This document shows positions 54,407-64,000 of a stretch of DNA of 64,000 bases, piece after piece. Within the stretch, counting starts at the first letter, position 1. Each line of letters opens with the position of its first letter. The notes under the pieces are model-generated. The model worked only from the letters and a program-made list of their open reading frames with translations, was not told the origin of the DNA and made no database searches. Position numbers and translations under genes: made by a program. The stretch is from Streptomyces radicis. Its GTDB lineage: Bacteria; Actinomycetota; Actinomycetes; Streptomycetales; Streptomycetaceae. The stretch is from NCBI RefSeq assembly GCF_003626575.1, contig NZ_RBDY01000002.1, positions 62,001 to 126,000 on the forward strand, written 5' to 3'.

Positions 54407-54673
54407 ATGGGGCGCGGCCGGGCCAAGGCCAAGCAGACGAAGGTCGCCCGCCAGCTGAAGTACAACAGCGGCAGGACGGACCTTTCTCGTCTGGCCGAGG
54501 AGCTGGGTGCATCGACGCCGGACCACCAACCGCCGAACGGCGAGCGGTTCGAGGACGACGATGATCAGGACGATGACCTGTACGCACGGTACGCGGAGAT
54601 GTACAGCGACGAGGAGGAGGACGACGGCGACGAGCCGGCGTCCGACACCTCCTCGAAACGCCGCGGCGCCTGA
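54407..54673 (+). CDS. DUF3073 family small acidic-tailed protein
   Basis: An 88-residue protein. The N-terminus GRGRAKAKQTKVARQLKY is strongly basic and the second half strongly acidic (DDDDQDDD, then DEEEDDGDE), the hallmark of DUF3073. It is conserved across actinobacteria next to purM. The function is unknown; the basic end might bind nucleic acid. The ATG at 54407 follows a GAGGGGG site. A terminator lies 70 bp downstream. Confidence 0.8.
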   Translation: MGRGRAKAKQTKVARQLKYNSGRTDLSRLAEELGASTPDHQPPNGERFEDDDDQDDDLYARYAEMYSDEEEDDGDEPASDTSSKRRGA

Positions 54674-54742
54674 CACGACTCTCCGAGCTCTCTGATCCAC
54701 ACACCGATCGACGAGACGAACGAGACGACGAGGCAGACTTCG

Positions 54743-54769
54743 ACCCGGTCCGGCAGCGCCGGACCGGGT
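54743..54769. terminator. Bidirectional terminator between DUF3073 gene and purM
   Basis: A 12-bp perfect GC-rich stem with a 3-base loop lies between convergent genes. Confidence 0.7.
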
Positions 54770-54798
54770 TCAGTCGTGCCCGGCCGACCGCCGGTCCC

Positions 54799-55878
54799 TC
54801 ACCCCGCACGGCGCCCGGTGAGGCTCGCGCCGCCGCCGGGGAGCCCGTCGCCCGCCGGCACCAGCTCGCCCGCCACCCAGGCGGGCACGTCGCGCTCCGT
54901 GAGGGTGGCAAGGGCGGTGCCGACCGCGTCGGGGGGCACGACGGCGACCATCCCGACGCCCATGTTGAGCGTTCTCTCCAGCTCCTCGGTGGCCACGTCG
55001 CCCAGTCGGCCGACCGTTCCGAAGATCGGCGGCGGGGTCCAGGTCGTCCGGTCGACGCGGGCGTGCAGGCCCTCGGGAACGACGCGCGCCAGGTTGGCGG
55101 CAAGCCCGCCGCCCGTCACATGTGCGAACGCGTGCACATCGGTGGCGGCGATCAGCGCGAGGCAGTCGAGGCTGTAGATCCGGGTCGGCGTGAGCAGCTC
55201 CTCGCCCAGCGTCCCGCCGAGCTCGGGCACCTCGCGCTCGAGCGCCCAGCCCGCCCGGTCGAAGAACACGTGGCGCACCAGCGAGTACCCGTTGGAGTGC
55301 AGGCCCGACGAGGCCATGGCGATCACGACGTCGCCAGGGCGCACCCGTTCGGCGCCCAGGACCGCGTCCGCCTCGACCACGCCCGTGCCGGCGCCCGCCA
55401 CGTCGTACTCGTCGGGGCCCAGCAGCCCGGGGTGCTCGGCGGTCTCGCCGCCGACCAGGGCGCAGCCGGCCAGCACACAGCCCTCGGCGATGCCCTTGAC
55501 GATCGCGGCGACGCGCTCGGGGCGCACCTTGCCGACGCAGATGTAGTCGGTCATGAACAGCGGCTCGGCGCCGCACACCACCAGGTCGTCCACGACCATG
55601 GCGACCAGGTCGTGCCCGATCGTGTCGTGGACGTCCATGCGCTGGGCGACGGCGACCTTGGTGCCCACGCCGTCGGTGGCGGAGGCGAGCAGCGGGTGGC
55701 GGTAGCGGGTCAGGGCCGAGGCGTCGAACAGGCCGGCGAAGCCGCCGAGGCCGCCGACGCTCTCGGGGCGCTGGGCCTTGGCCACCCACTCCTTCATCAG
55801 CTCGACGGCGGTGTCGCCCGCCTCGATGTCGACGCCGGCCGCAGCGTAGCTTGCGCCGGGCAGCGCGTTTTCAGTCAT
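54799..55878 (-). CDS. purM: Phosphoribosylformylglycinamidine cyclo-ligase (AIR synthetase)
   Basis: A 359-residue PurM of normal length. Landmarks are SATDGVGTKV (about 66-75), HDLVAMVVDDLVVCGAEPLF, LVGGETAEHPG and AHVTGGGLAANLARV. It closes the imidazole ring in purine synthesis, turning FGAM into AIR with ATP. It is transcribed with purF directly upstream (87-bp gap), the usual purF-purM order. Confidence 0.95.
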   Translation of the reverse strand: MTENALPGASYAAAGVDIEAGDTAVELMKEWVAKAQRPESVGGLGGFAGLFDASALTRYRHPLLASATDGVGTKVAVAQRMDVHDTIGHDLVAMVVDDLVVCGAEPLFMTDYICVGKVRPERVAAIVKGIAEGCVLAGCALVGGETAEHPGLLGPDEYDVAGAGTGVVEADAVLGAERVRPGDVVIAMASSGLHSNGYSLVRHVFFDRAGWALEREVPELGGTLGEELLTPTRIYSLDCLALIAATDVHAFAHVTGGGLAANLARVVPEGLHARVDRTTWTPPPIFGTVGRLGDVATEELERTLNMGVGMVAVVPPDAVGTALATLTERDVPAWVAGELVPAGDGLPGGGASLTGRRAG

Positions 55879-55965
55879 CGGACTCTGCCATGGGTTCGGG
55901 GACGGGAGATCTCTCGTGCTCGTCGCTCGTGCCGGTGCTCGTCGCGCCGCGTGCGGGCCCGTGCG

Positions 55966-57561
55966 TCAGGGGCGCCGCAGCGCGTCGGCGGCGCCCGGGC
56001 CCGTCGCCAGCAGGGGGCGCGCCTCGGGGGCATCGGCGGGCTTGGGCCGCTCGTCGCGCGGCTGCTCGAGCACATCCTTGCCGAGCACCGCGGGGTCGGG
56101 AAGCTCCATGGGGTAGACGCCGTCGAAGCAGGCGTGGCAGAGGCTCGACTTGGGGATCGTGGTGGCCTCGACCATCGCGTCGAGCGAGATGTAGGACAGC
56201 GAGTCGGCGCCGAGCGACGTCCCGATCTCCTCGACCGAGAGGCCGTTGGCGATCAGCTCGGCGCGGGTGGCGAAGTCTATGCCGAAGAAGCAGGGCCACT
56301 TGATGGGTGGCGAGCTGATCCTGACGTGGACCTCGGCGGCGCCCGCCTCGCGCAGCATGCGGACCAGGGCGCGCTGGGTGTTGCCGCGGACGATCGAGTC
56401 GTCCACCACGACCAGGCGCTTGCCGCGGATCACTTCCTTCAGGGGGTTGAGCTTGAGCCTGATCCCCAGCTGTCTGATGGTCTGGCTCGGCTGGATGAAC
56501 GTGCGCCCCACATAGGCGTTCTTCACCAGGCCCGAGCCGTAGGGGATGCCGCTCGCCTCGGCGTACCCGATGGCCGCGGGGGTGCCGGACTCGGGCGTCG
56601 GTATCACCAGGTCGGCGTCCACGGGCGCCTCGGCGGCCAGCCTGCGGCCCATCTCGACGCGCGAGAGGTAGACGTTGCGGCCCGAGATGTCGGTGTCGGG
56701 GCGCGCGAGGTACACGTACTCGAAGACGCAGGTGCGCGGCGCGGCCTCGGCGAAACGGAGGGTGCGCAGGCCGCGTTCGTCCACGGCGATCATCTCGCCC
56801 GGCTCGATCTCGCGGACCAGCGAGGCCCCGACGATGTCGAGGGCGGCCGTCTCCGATGCGACGACCCAGCCGCGCTCGAGGCGGCCGAGCACCAGCGGGC
56901 GGATGCCCTGGGGGTCGCGGGCGGCGTAGAGGGTGGTCTCGTCCATGAAGACGAAGCTGAACGCGCCCCGCACGCGCGGGAGCACGAGCGGCGCGGCCTC
57001 CTCGACGGTCAGCGGACGCCCTTCGTCGCCGGTCTGCCCGGCGAGGAGGGCGGTGACGAGGTCGGTGTCGTTGGTGGCCGCGACACTCCCCCCGCCCTGA
57101 CGGCGGGGAGGTGCCCCCTGCCGGGGACCGCGGCCGCCGGGGAGGGCGGCGACGAGGTCGGCGAGCTCGGCGGTGTTCACCAGGTTGCCGTTGTGGCCCA
57201 GGGCGATCGAGCCATGCCCTGTGGCGCGGAAGGTGGGCTGGGCGTTCTCCCATGTGGAGGCGCCCGTCGTGGAGTATCTGGCGTGGCCCACGGCGATATG
57301 GCCCGTGAGGGAGCCGAGGGATGATTCGTCGAAGACCTGGGAGACCAGGCCCATGTCCTTGAAGACCAGGATCTTGGAACCGTCGCTCACGGCTATGCCC
57401 GCGGACTCCTGTCCGCGGTGCTGGAGAGCGTAGAGCCCGAAGAAGGTGAGCTTGGCGACCTCCTCGCCCGGGGCCCAGACACCGAAGACGCCGCACGCGT
57501 CCCTCGGGCCCTGCTCGCCGGGGTCAAGGTCGTGGCTGAGTCGTCCGTCACCACGTGGCAC
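55966..57561 (-). CDS. purF: Amidophosphoribosyltransferase
   Basis: A 531-residue PurF. The N-terminal nucleophile is Cys23 in DACGVFGV, so the first 22 residues are a propeptide removed to expose it. The glutaminase domain (about 23-260) is followed by the phosphoribosyltransferase domain with the PRPP loop VVVDDSIVRGNT. Four cysteines towards the end (CFFGIDF, CHACFDG) could hold an iron-sulfur cluster, as in Bacillus PurF. Residues about 141-159 are a Gly/Pro/Arg-rich insert between VAAL and VAATNDTD, encoded by a GC-rich palindrome (57085-57141) that appears to have been added in frame. It catalyses the first committed step of purine synthesis. Confidence 0.95.
   Translation of the reverse strand: MPRGDGRLSHDLDPGEQGPRDACGVFGVWAPGEEVAKLTFFGLYALQHRGQESAGIAVSDGSKILVFKDMGLVSQVFDESSLGSLTGHIAVGHARYSTTGASTWENAQPTFRATGHGSIALGHNGNLVNTAELADLVAALPGGRGPRQGAPPRRQGGGSVAATNDTDLVTALLAGQTGDEGRPLTVEEAAPLVLPRVRGAFSFVFMDETTLYAARDPQGIRPLVLGRLERGWVVASETAALDIVGASLVREIEPGEMIAVDERGLRTLRFAEAAPRTCVFEYVYLARPDTDISGRNVYLSRVEMGRRLAAEAPVDADLVIPTPESGTPAAIGYAEASGIPYGSGLVKNAYVGRTFIQPSQTIRQLGIRLKLNPLKEVIRGKRLVVVDDSIVRGNTQRALVRMLREAGAAEVHVRISSPPIKWPCFFGIDFATRAELIANGLSVEEIGTSLGADSLSYISLDAMVEATTIPKSSLCHACFDGVYPMELPDPAVLGKDVLEQPRDERPKPADAPEARPLLATGPGAADALRRP
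57085..57141. repeat. In-frame palindromic insertion inside purF
   Basis: A GC-rich inverted repeat (arms around CTCCCCCCGCC and GGCGGGGAGG on the plus strand) encodes the low-complexity PurF loop PGGRGPRQGAPPRRQGGGS. It resembles dispersed GC-rich palindromes of Streptomyces intergenic regions that carry a GGGGGCACCTCCC-type core, which is from memory. Confidence 0.45.
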
Positions 57562-57640
57562 GTTCCCGAGTCTAGGCCAGGACCCCGGTGTGGCGAGAAC
57601 CCCTCGTGGATGAGAGATGGCCCATACCGAACCGGTGTGA

Positions 57641-58405
57641 TCAGCCCATCACGGGCAGCTCGGACGCGAGGGCGGACGCCCGTTCGCCGACGGCGCGCAG
57701 GCGGCCCGTGGCGGTGGCCGCCTCCCACGGGGTGCGCCCGGTGGCCAGGCGCAGCCAGGTCAGGGGGTCGGTCTCGACGACGTTGGGCGGGGTGCCGCGG
57801 GTGTGCCGGGGGCCCGCGAGGCACTGGACGGCGACGAACGGCGGCACCCGCAGCTCGGTCGACGCGCCGGGCGCCTTGGCGGCCAGCCCGTCCGCGAGCA
57901 CGCGGGTGGCGATGGCCAGCGCGCCCCGGTCGAGGCGCACGGGGTGGCCGGTGGCGCGGGCGAGGTCGTCGGTGCGGACGGCCAGCGCGACGACCCGGGT
58001 GACCGTGAAGTCCAGCGCCCGCATGGGCCCCGACGCGTGCGGCAGGAGGACGTCGTCGCGCACGCCCGTCTCCAGCACGGCCTCGAGCTCCTGCGCCGCC
58101 GCGTCGACGGCGGCGGCGGGGTCGGCGGGCTCGTCCACGGAGGGGGCCGTCGGCGCCGCCGCCGTGGTCGAGAGGGCCCAGGTGACCGGGTCCGCGGTCG
58201 GGCGGGTGGCGGCAGGGGGCGGCTCGGCCAGCAGCCGCGGCAGCGCGTCGATCAGGCCCGCGACGTCCGCGAGCAGCGCGCGGACGTCGGGCCGCTCCCC
58301 GCCGAGGTCGGGCGCGGCCAGCCGTACGATCTCCACCTGGGCGAGCAGCGCGTCGCGGACCCGGTCGGGGTGGTAGGCGCGGGGCTTGCGCCGGACGGCA
58401 GACAT
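57641..58405 (-). CDS. Maleylpyruvate isomerase-like/sterol-carrier-domain protein
   Basis: A 254-residue protein. The central part (DDVLLPHASGPMRALDFTVT through ALAVRTDDLA) looks like the DinB/MDMPI-type helical bundle, and the C-terminal about 90 residues (ELRVPPFVAVQCLAGPRHTR through DPLTWLRLATGR) like the SCP2/bacterial SCP ortholog domain. This family of fused proteins is common in actinobacteria; the reaction is unknown. It lies between purF and a PEBP gene, a conserved position in Streptomyces. Confidence 0.7.
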   Translation of the reverse strand: MSAVRRKPRAYHPDRVRDALLAQVEIVRLAAPDLGGERPDVRALLADVAGLIDALPRLLAEPPPAATRPTADPVTWALSTTAAAPTAPSVDEPADPAAAVDAAAQELEAVLETGVRDDVLLPHASGPMRALDFTVTRVVALAVRTDDLARATGHPVRLDRGALAIATRVLADGLAAKAPGASTELRVPPFVAVQCLAGPRHTRGTPPNVVETDPLTWLRLATGRTPWEAATATGRLRAVGERASALASELPVMG

Positions 58406-58524
58406 GGCACGGAGCTTAACGATCGTCGCCCCGCGAAGGCCCGGTGGCGGGCGGGGCGGGGGCCCTGACGGGGGTCGGGCGGGGGCAGTCGCATGGGCCG
58501 TCCATCGGCGGGTACTCCGGGCCC

Positions 58525-58977
58525 ATGGCTGGTATCGAACTCATGAGCAGCGCGTTCCACGACAGCGCGCCGATTCCCCCGCGGTACACGCTGGACGGCG
58601 AGAACCTGTCGCCGCCGCTGACCTGGAGCAGGCCCCCCGCGGGCACCGAGGAGCTCGTGCTGATGTGCGAGGACCCGGACGCGCCCTCGGGCACGTTCCT
58701 GCACTGGCTGGTCACCGGCATCGATCCGGACAGTGACGGCGTGGCCACGGGCCGGGTGCCGCCCGGTGGCACGCAGCACCGGAACGGCATGGGCGACGAG
58801 GGCTGGGACGGGCCGAGGCCGCCGGTGGGCGACCCGGCGCACCGCTACTTCTTCCGGCTGTTCGCGCTCCCCGAGCCGGTCCGTTTCCCCGAGCGCGCGT
58901 CGGCCGACGAGGTGCACCGCGCGCTGGGCAGGCGGCAGCTGGCCAGCGGCACGCTGATGGGGCTCCACCAGCGCTGA
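58525..58977 (+). CDS. PEBP family protein (YbhB/YbcL type)
   Basis: A 150-residue phosphatidylethanolamine-binding-protein-fold domain. The anion-site segments CEDPDAPSGTFLHWLVTGID and HRYFFRLFALPEP are diagnostic, and the N-terminal IPPRYTLDGENLSPPLTW fits. Bacterial members are of unclear function (kinase or lipid-related regulation has been suggested). The ATG at 58525 fits the family length though its ribosome-binding site is poor. It is followed by two small genes in the same direction. Confidence 0.85.
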   Translation: MAGIELMSSAFHDSAPIPPRYTLDGENLSPPLTWSRPPAGTEELVLMCEDPDAPSGTFLHWLVTGIDPDSDGVATGRVPPGGTQHRNGMGDEGWDGPRPPVGDPAHRYFFRLFALPEPVRFPERASADEVHRALGRRQLASGTLMGLHQR

Positions 58978-59004
58978 CCGGCCGAGACGAGGAGGCGGAT
59001 TCCC

Positions 59005-59322
59005 ATGGCCGGAACCGACATGAACGAGATCCTGCGCGCCGTGCGGGACGTGGACTTCCCCGCGGGCAAGGAGGAGCTGGTCACGCAGGCCAAGCGGGCC
59101 GGGGCGTCCCAGGCCGCGATCAAGGCGCTGCGCGGCATCCCGCCCGACCAGTACCGCAACCGCTCCGAGGTGGCGCGTTCCGTGCGGCTGCCCGCGGACG
59201 CGGGGAGCGAGGTGAGCCCCGCGGTGCGGGCCGAGCAGGCGCGCGAGGGCGGGCGGCCGCGTCAGTCGCAGTGGATGCGGGACGTGCCCGAGCCGCCCGT
59301 TCAGGAGGAGCTGGACCGCTGA
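59005..59322 (+). CDS. DUF2795 family protein
   Basis: A 105-residue soluble protein. The N-terminal about 55 residues (ILRAVRDVDFPAGKEELVTQ followed by AKRAGASQAAIKALRGIPPD) form the small helical DUF2795 domain; the rest is a charged, probably unfolded tail. The function is unknown. A strong GAGGAGG site precedes the ATG, and the gene lies 27 bp after the PEBP gene, so the two are probably cotranscribed. Confidence 0.75.
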   Translation: MAGTDMNEILRAVRDVDFPAGKEELVTQAKRAGASQAAIKALRGIPPDQYRNRSEVARSVRLPADAGSEVSPAVRAEQAREGGRPRQSQWMRDVPEPPVQEELDR

Positions 59323-59366
59323 GCGGCAGGGCGAGAGGGCCCGAGGTCGAGAGGAGCGTGCACGGC

Positions 59367-59855
59367 ATGGTGCGCAAGAAGATGGAAGGCAACGAGGAGC
59401 AGCGGCGCAGGGCCGCGCGCGACGCCGAGCGGAGCGGCGAGCGGCCCAGCGAGACCGGGTCGACCACCGGGGGCTCGAAGCAGCGCACGCACGTGCCCGA
59501 CCGCTCGTCGCTGAGCCACGAGGAGCGCACGGCGCCCCTCCACCAGGGCAAGCAGCGGCACCCAGGGCCGGGGCGCGAGCGGCGCGAGCCGCCGCCCGAG
59601 CGGACGTTCGGCGGGCGCGCGCCCGACTACGGGCCCGAGCACGAGCGGGTGTTCCGCGCGCTGGGCGACGCGCAGCGGCGGCACGCGGGGCGCGGCGTGT
59701 ACGTGGACGAGGTGGCCCGCGGGGCGGGTCTGCCCCGCGAGCGCACCCGGGTCCTGCTGCACGACCTGGTGTCGGTGCACCGCCTTGCCACCGAGCTCCA
59801 GGGCACGGACCGGCCCGACCAGGGGCCGCGCTTCGAGACCAAGCCGGGCCGGTGA
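59367..59855 (+). CDS. Small charged protein with C-terminal helical domain, unknown
   Basis: A 162-residue protein. The first about 95 residues are low-complexity and rich in Arg, Glu, Gly and Pro, so probably unfolded. The last about 65 residues (HERVFRALGDAQRRHAGRGV then YVDEVARGAGLPRERTRVLL) look like a winged-helix-like fold. It lies 44 bp downstream of the DUF2795 gene and is probably in the same operon. I do not recognise a function. The ATG at 59367 is at the end of a GAGGAG-containing leader. Confidence 0.55.
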   Translation: MVRKKMEGNEEQRRRAARDAERSGERPSETGSTTGGSKQRTHVPDRSSLSHEERTAPLHQGKQRHPGPGRERREPPPERTFGGRAPDYGPEHERVFRALGDAQRRHAGRGVYVDEVARGAGLPRERTRVLLHDLVSVHRLATELQGTDRPDQGPRFETKPGR

Positions 59856-59889
59856 AGGACGGGCCAGGCCGGTCGTTCAGGCCCGTCGT

Positions 59890-62150
<2,261 letters not shown>

Positions 62151-62154
<4 letters not shown>

Positions 62155-62837
62155 CGGGCCACCAGCTCCCCGACGACCCCGACGACCGAGGTGAAGAAGC
62201 CGAGCCCGTCCGTGCCGGGCCCCGTCAGGGACTCCACGGCGTGCTCGGGGTGCGGCATGAGGCCCACCACGTTCCCCTGGGGGTTGGTGATCCCGGCGAT
62301 GTCGCGGCGGGATCCGTTGGGGTTCGCGTCCAGGTAGCGGAAGACCACGCGGCCCTCCGCCTCGAGCTCGTCGAGGGTGCGCTCGTCGGCGACGTACCCA
62401 CCCTCGCCGTTCTTCAGGGGGACGGTGATCTCCTGGCCATCGGCGAACGCCCGGGTCCAGGCCGTCGCGGTGCTCTCGACGCGGAGGCGCTGGTCACGGC
62501 AGATGAAGTGCAGGTGATCGTTCCGGGTGAGGGCGCCGGGGAGGAGATGGGATTCGCACAGGACCTGGAAGCCATTGCAGATCCCGAGGACCGGGAGACC
62601 GGCGCGGGCCCCTTCGATGATCGTTTCCATGACGGGCGAGAAACGGGCGATCGCGCCGCAGCGGAGATAGTCCCCATAGGAGAATCCGCCGGGCAGGATC
62701 ACCGCGTCGACCTGGTGAAGGTCTTTGTCGCCGTGCCAGAGCGCGACCGGCTCGGCCCCGGCGAGCTTTACCGCGCGCCGCGCGTCGCCGTCGTCAAGGG
62801 AGCCGGGAAAGGTGACGACACCCACACGAGTGGTCAC
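62151..62837 (-). CDS. purQ: Phosphoribosylformylglycinamidine synthase, PurQ (glutaminase) subunit
   Basis: A 228-residue class I glutamine amidotransferase. The nucleophile is the Cys in [14 protein letters not shown] (about residue 88) and the catalytic His and Glu are in [11 protein letters not shown]. It supplies ammonia to PurL. It starts with a GTG at 62837 that overlaps the purS stop (GTGA). Confidence 0.96.
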
Positions 62838-63109
62838 AGCCGCTCCTCGGGACGGACATGAACGGGCTCCTCGACGCGGACGGTGAAGTCCTCGATCACG
62901 GTGTTGGCGAGAAACGTCCTGGCCATCTCGCGGACGCGCTCGATGGCGGCCTCGTCCAGAGGGTCGGCCAGCTCCAACTCGAAACGCTTCCCCTGACGGA
63001 CGTCCGCGACGCCGTCGAAGCCGAGGCGGGGCAGGGCGCGCTGGACGGCCTGGCCCTGGGGGTCGAGGATCTCCGGCTTGAGCATGACGTCGACTACGAC
63101 GCGAGCCAC
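62834..63109 (-). CDS. purS: Phosphoribosylformylglycinamidine synthase, PurS subunit
   Basis: A 91-residue PurS, the small dimer that bridges PurL and PurQ. The opening [20 protein letters not shown] and the central [11 protein letters not shown] are typical. It is the first gene of the purSQL operon and starts with a GTG at 63109. A 16-bp palindrome lies 70 bp upstream. Confidence 0.94.
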   Translation of the reverse strand: MARVVVDVMLKPEILDPQGQAVQRALPRLGFDGVADVRQGKRFELELADPLDEAAIERVREMARTFLANTVIEDFTVRVEEPVHVRPEERL

Positions 63110-63446
63110 TGGTACTCCCGGTGGTGATGCGGTGGTGGTGGTGCTTGACGCTGCACCGCTCAGCGTACCGGGACGGCGAATCTACCCGGGTAGATAGGGC
63201 GCTTCGGTCACGTTAAGGTATCGAGGGCGGAAACCCCTGCAAGGAAGCCCCGAGGAAAAGTAAGGTCCGCCTTGCGGGATCTCGCGAGAGCGGGAATTCC
63301 GTTGCCGCGCATTCTCATGAGAGCGCGGAACAAATAAAATGAAGCACAGTCGCGAACCAGGGAGCGTCAGCATCGCTGCGTGTGATTCGGCGGTCACCGG
63401 CTCGGGCACCGTCGGGCGGCGAGACTCCCGGAAGGACCGATATCCC
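63110..63446. other. Divergent region between purS and the Lsr2-type gene
   Basis: A 337-bp spacer with promoters for the purSQL operon (minus) and for the Lsr2-type gene (plus). It contains the palindrome at 63180 and AT-rich patches at about 63205-63220 and 63325-63345. No small gene is supported. Confidence 0.5.
63180..63195. promoter_or_regulatory. 16-bp perfect palindrome upstream of purS (candidate operator)
   Basis: ATCTACCCGGGTAGAT at 63180-63195, 70 bp ahead of the purS GTG, at the usual distance for an operator overlapping a promoter or leader. It lies in the divergent region shared with the Lsr2-type gene. Confidence 0.5.
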
Positions 63447-63776
63447 GTGGCACAGCGTGTAGTGGTCACCCTCTCCGACGACATCGACGGGGGAGAAGCG
63501 TCGGAAACGGTTGCCTTCGGTCTCGACGGGAAAACGTATGAGATCGATCTCAGCTCGCACAACGCCGAGAAGCTGCGCACCGCGCTGGCCCCGTACGTGG
63601 AGGCCGGGCGGAAGCGGGCGCGGTCGGGGAAGGCGTTCCACCACACCGCCGTCGCCCCCGACCCCAAGGCGGTACGGGCCTGGGCCGAGTCGAACGGCTT
63701 CGGCGTCCCGGCCAGGGGGCGCATCCCCAAGAAGGTCTACGACGCGTTCAACGAGGCACACGCCGCCGTCCATTGA
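63447..63776 (+). CDS. Lsr2-type nucleoid-associated xenogeneic silencer
   Basis: A 109-residue Lsr2 family protein. The N-terminal dimerisation domain starts MAQRVVVTLSDDIDGGEASE, and the C-terminal DNA-binding domain has the AT-hook-like GFGVPARGRIPKKVYDAF (the RGR core inserts into the AT-rich minor groove). Lsr2 proteins silence horizontally acquired AT-rich DNA, including antibiotic clusters. Streptomyces has two paralogues; the position beside purS suggests this is the second one (LsrL type). The GTG at 63447 has a GGAAGGA site. Confidence 0.92.
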   Translation: MAQRVVVTLSDDIDGGEASETVAFGLDGKTYEIDLSSHNAEKLRTALAPYVEAGRKRARSGKAFHHTAVAPDPKAVRAWAESNGFGVPARGRIPKKVYDAFNEAHAAVH

Positions 63777-63782
63777 GCCGAC

Positions 63783-63813
63783 TTGCCATGAACCCCGGTT
63801 GATCCGCTAGAGT
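63783..63813 (+). promoter_or_regulatory. Candidate promoter of tRNA-Gly (TCC)
   Basis: TTGCCA (63783-63788) and TAGAGT (63808-63813), separated by 19 bp, as ahead of the tRNA-Asp at 50995. Confidence 0.45.
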
Positions 63814-63850
63814 CTGGAGCACGCCGAGGGGCGCAAGCCCCGGAAGCCAG

Positions 63851-63925
63851 GCGGGTGTAGTTCAGTAGCAGAACACCCTCTTTCCAAGAGGGAGGCGCAG
63901 TGTGCGATTCCTGTCACCCGCTCCA
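63851..63925 (+). tRNA. Atypical tRNA-Gly (TCC), with encoded CCA
   Basis: Acceptor stem GCGGGTG/CACCCGC, D stem GTTC/GAAC, anticodon stem CCCTC/GAGGG around TTTCCAA (anticodon TCC), discriminator T and an encoded CCA. Two conserved features are missing. The D-loop is AGTAGCA and lacks the GG pair of positions 18-19, and the T-arm (CAGTGTGCGATTCCTGT, 63898-63914) does not pair in the normal register and lacks the TTC of positions 54-56. It has a promoter-like sequence ahead and a terminator after, so it is probably expressed. It may be a specialised (non-ribosomal) tRNA-Gly or a decaying copy. Confidence 0.8.
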
Positions 63926-63932
63926 GCCACTT

Positions 63933-63950
63933 CCCCACCTCAGGGTGGGG
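63933..63950 (+). terminator. Terminator of tRNA-Gly (TCC)
   Basis: A 7-bp stem CCCCACC/GGTGGGG with a 4-base loop, 8 bp past the encoded CCA. Confidence 0.5.
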
Positions 63951-63971
63951 CCCTCATCCTCGGGGTGGGGG

Positions 63972-64000
63972 TATAGTGAGCGTCGTGCGGACGTGGCTCA
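63972..64000 (+). tRNA. Start of a second glycine-type tRNA, cut by the window end
   Basis: The last 14 bases (63987-64000, GCGGACGTGGCTCA) are the acceptor and D-stem start of a tRNA; the same opening is known from Streptomyces tRNA-Gly (GCC). A TATAGT box at 63972-63977 lies ahead as a possible -10. The anticodon is outside the window, so the identity is tentative. Confidence 0.5.

Overview
The window looks like a stretch of Streptomyces (or very close actinomycete) chromosome. Codons are strongly GC-rich, and the right-hand part carries the familiar Streptomyces core order: hrpA-type helicase, tRNA-Asp, bldC, a conserved hypothetical gene, valine dehydrogenase, a DUF3073 gene, purM, purF, purL, purQ, purS, an Lsr2-type nucleoid protein and glycine tRNAs.

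Left part (0-11.4 kb) is accessory: a lipoprotein, a membrane-tethered Mrr-like nuclease, an anti-sigma-type ATPase with a small coupled membrane peptide, a Clp-N-domain protein operon with a histidine kinase and response regulator, two secreted proteins (one a subtilase), an SMP-30-type lactonase, an NAD(P)-binding protein, and a shortened IS701-type transposase-like protein. From 11.6 to 19.5 kb come a secreted vanadium-haloperoxidase-like protein, a giant ATPase regulator, a DrrA/DrrB-like ABC exporter and a zinc-ribbon plus HTH gene pair.

The centre (19.56-39.11 kb) is a single run of 19 minus-strand genes with gaps of about 100 bp or less: a type II polyketide gene cluster. Transcription order is 2,3-dehydratase, 4-ketoreductase, N-methyltransferase, aminotransferase, epimerase, FAD monooxygenase, cyclase, KS-alpha, KS-beta, ketoreductase, aromatase/cyclase, FAD monooxygenase, dTDP-glucose synthase, dTDP-glucose 4,6-dehydratase, two glycosyltransferases, ACP, KSIII-like protein and acyltransferase. 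The core follows the angucycline order E-F-A-B-(C)-D-L-M, except that the ACP gene (C) has moved 8 kb downstream to sit with the KSIII and acyltransferase. A KSIII with Ser at the Cys position, a partner acyltransferase, and a KS-beta lacking the usual Gln all point to a non-acetate starter unit (propionate is the nearest precedent). The sugar genes form a full route to a dimethylated 3-amino-2,3,6-trideoxyhexose of the L-rhodosamine type. Predicted product: an aminoglycosylated angucycline-like aromatic polyketide, exported by the DrrAB-like pump.

A DesK/DesR-like two-component system (39.5-41.2 kb) sits just upstream of the cluster, followed by a secreted SnoaL-like protein, a methyltransferase remnant, a DUF2264 protein and an aldo/keto reductase. 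A tRNA-Asp/tRNA-Phe pair at 45.7 kb marks the change to core chromosome. Two identical 20-bp palindromes, one ahead of the sugar/PKS operon and one ahead of the transposase-like gene, and an unusual tRNA-Gly at the right end that lacks conserved D- and T-loop bases, are the most notable non-coding signals.
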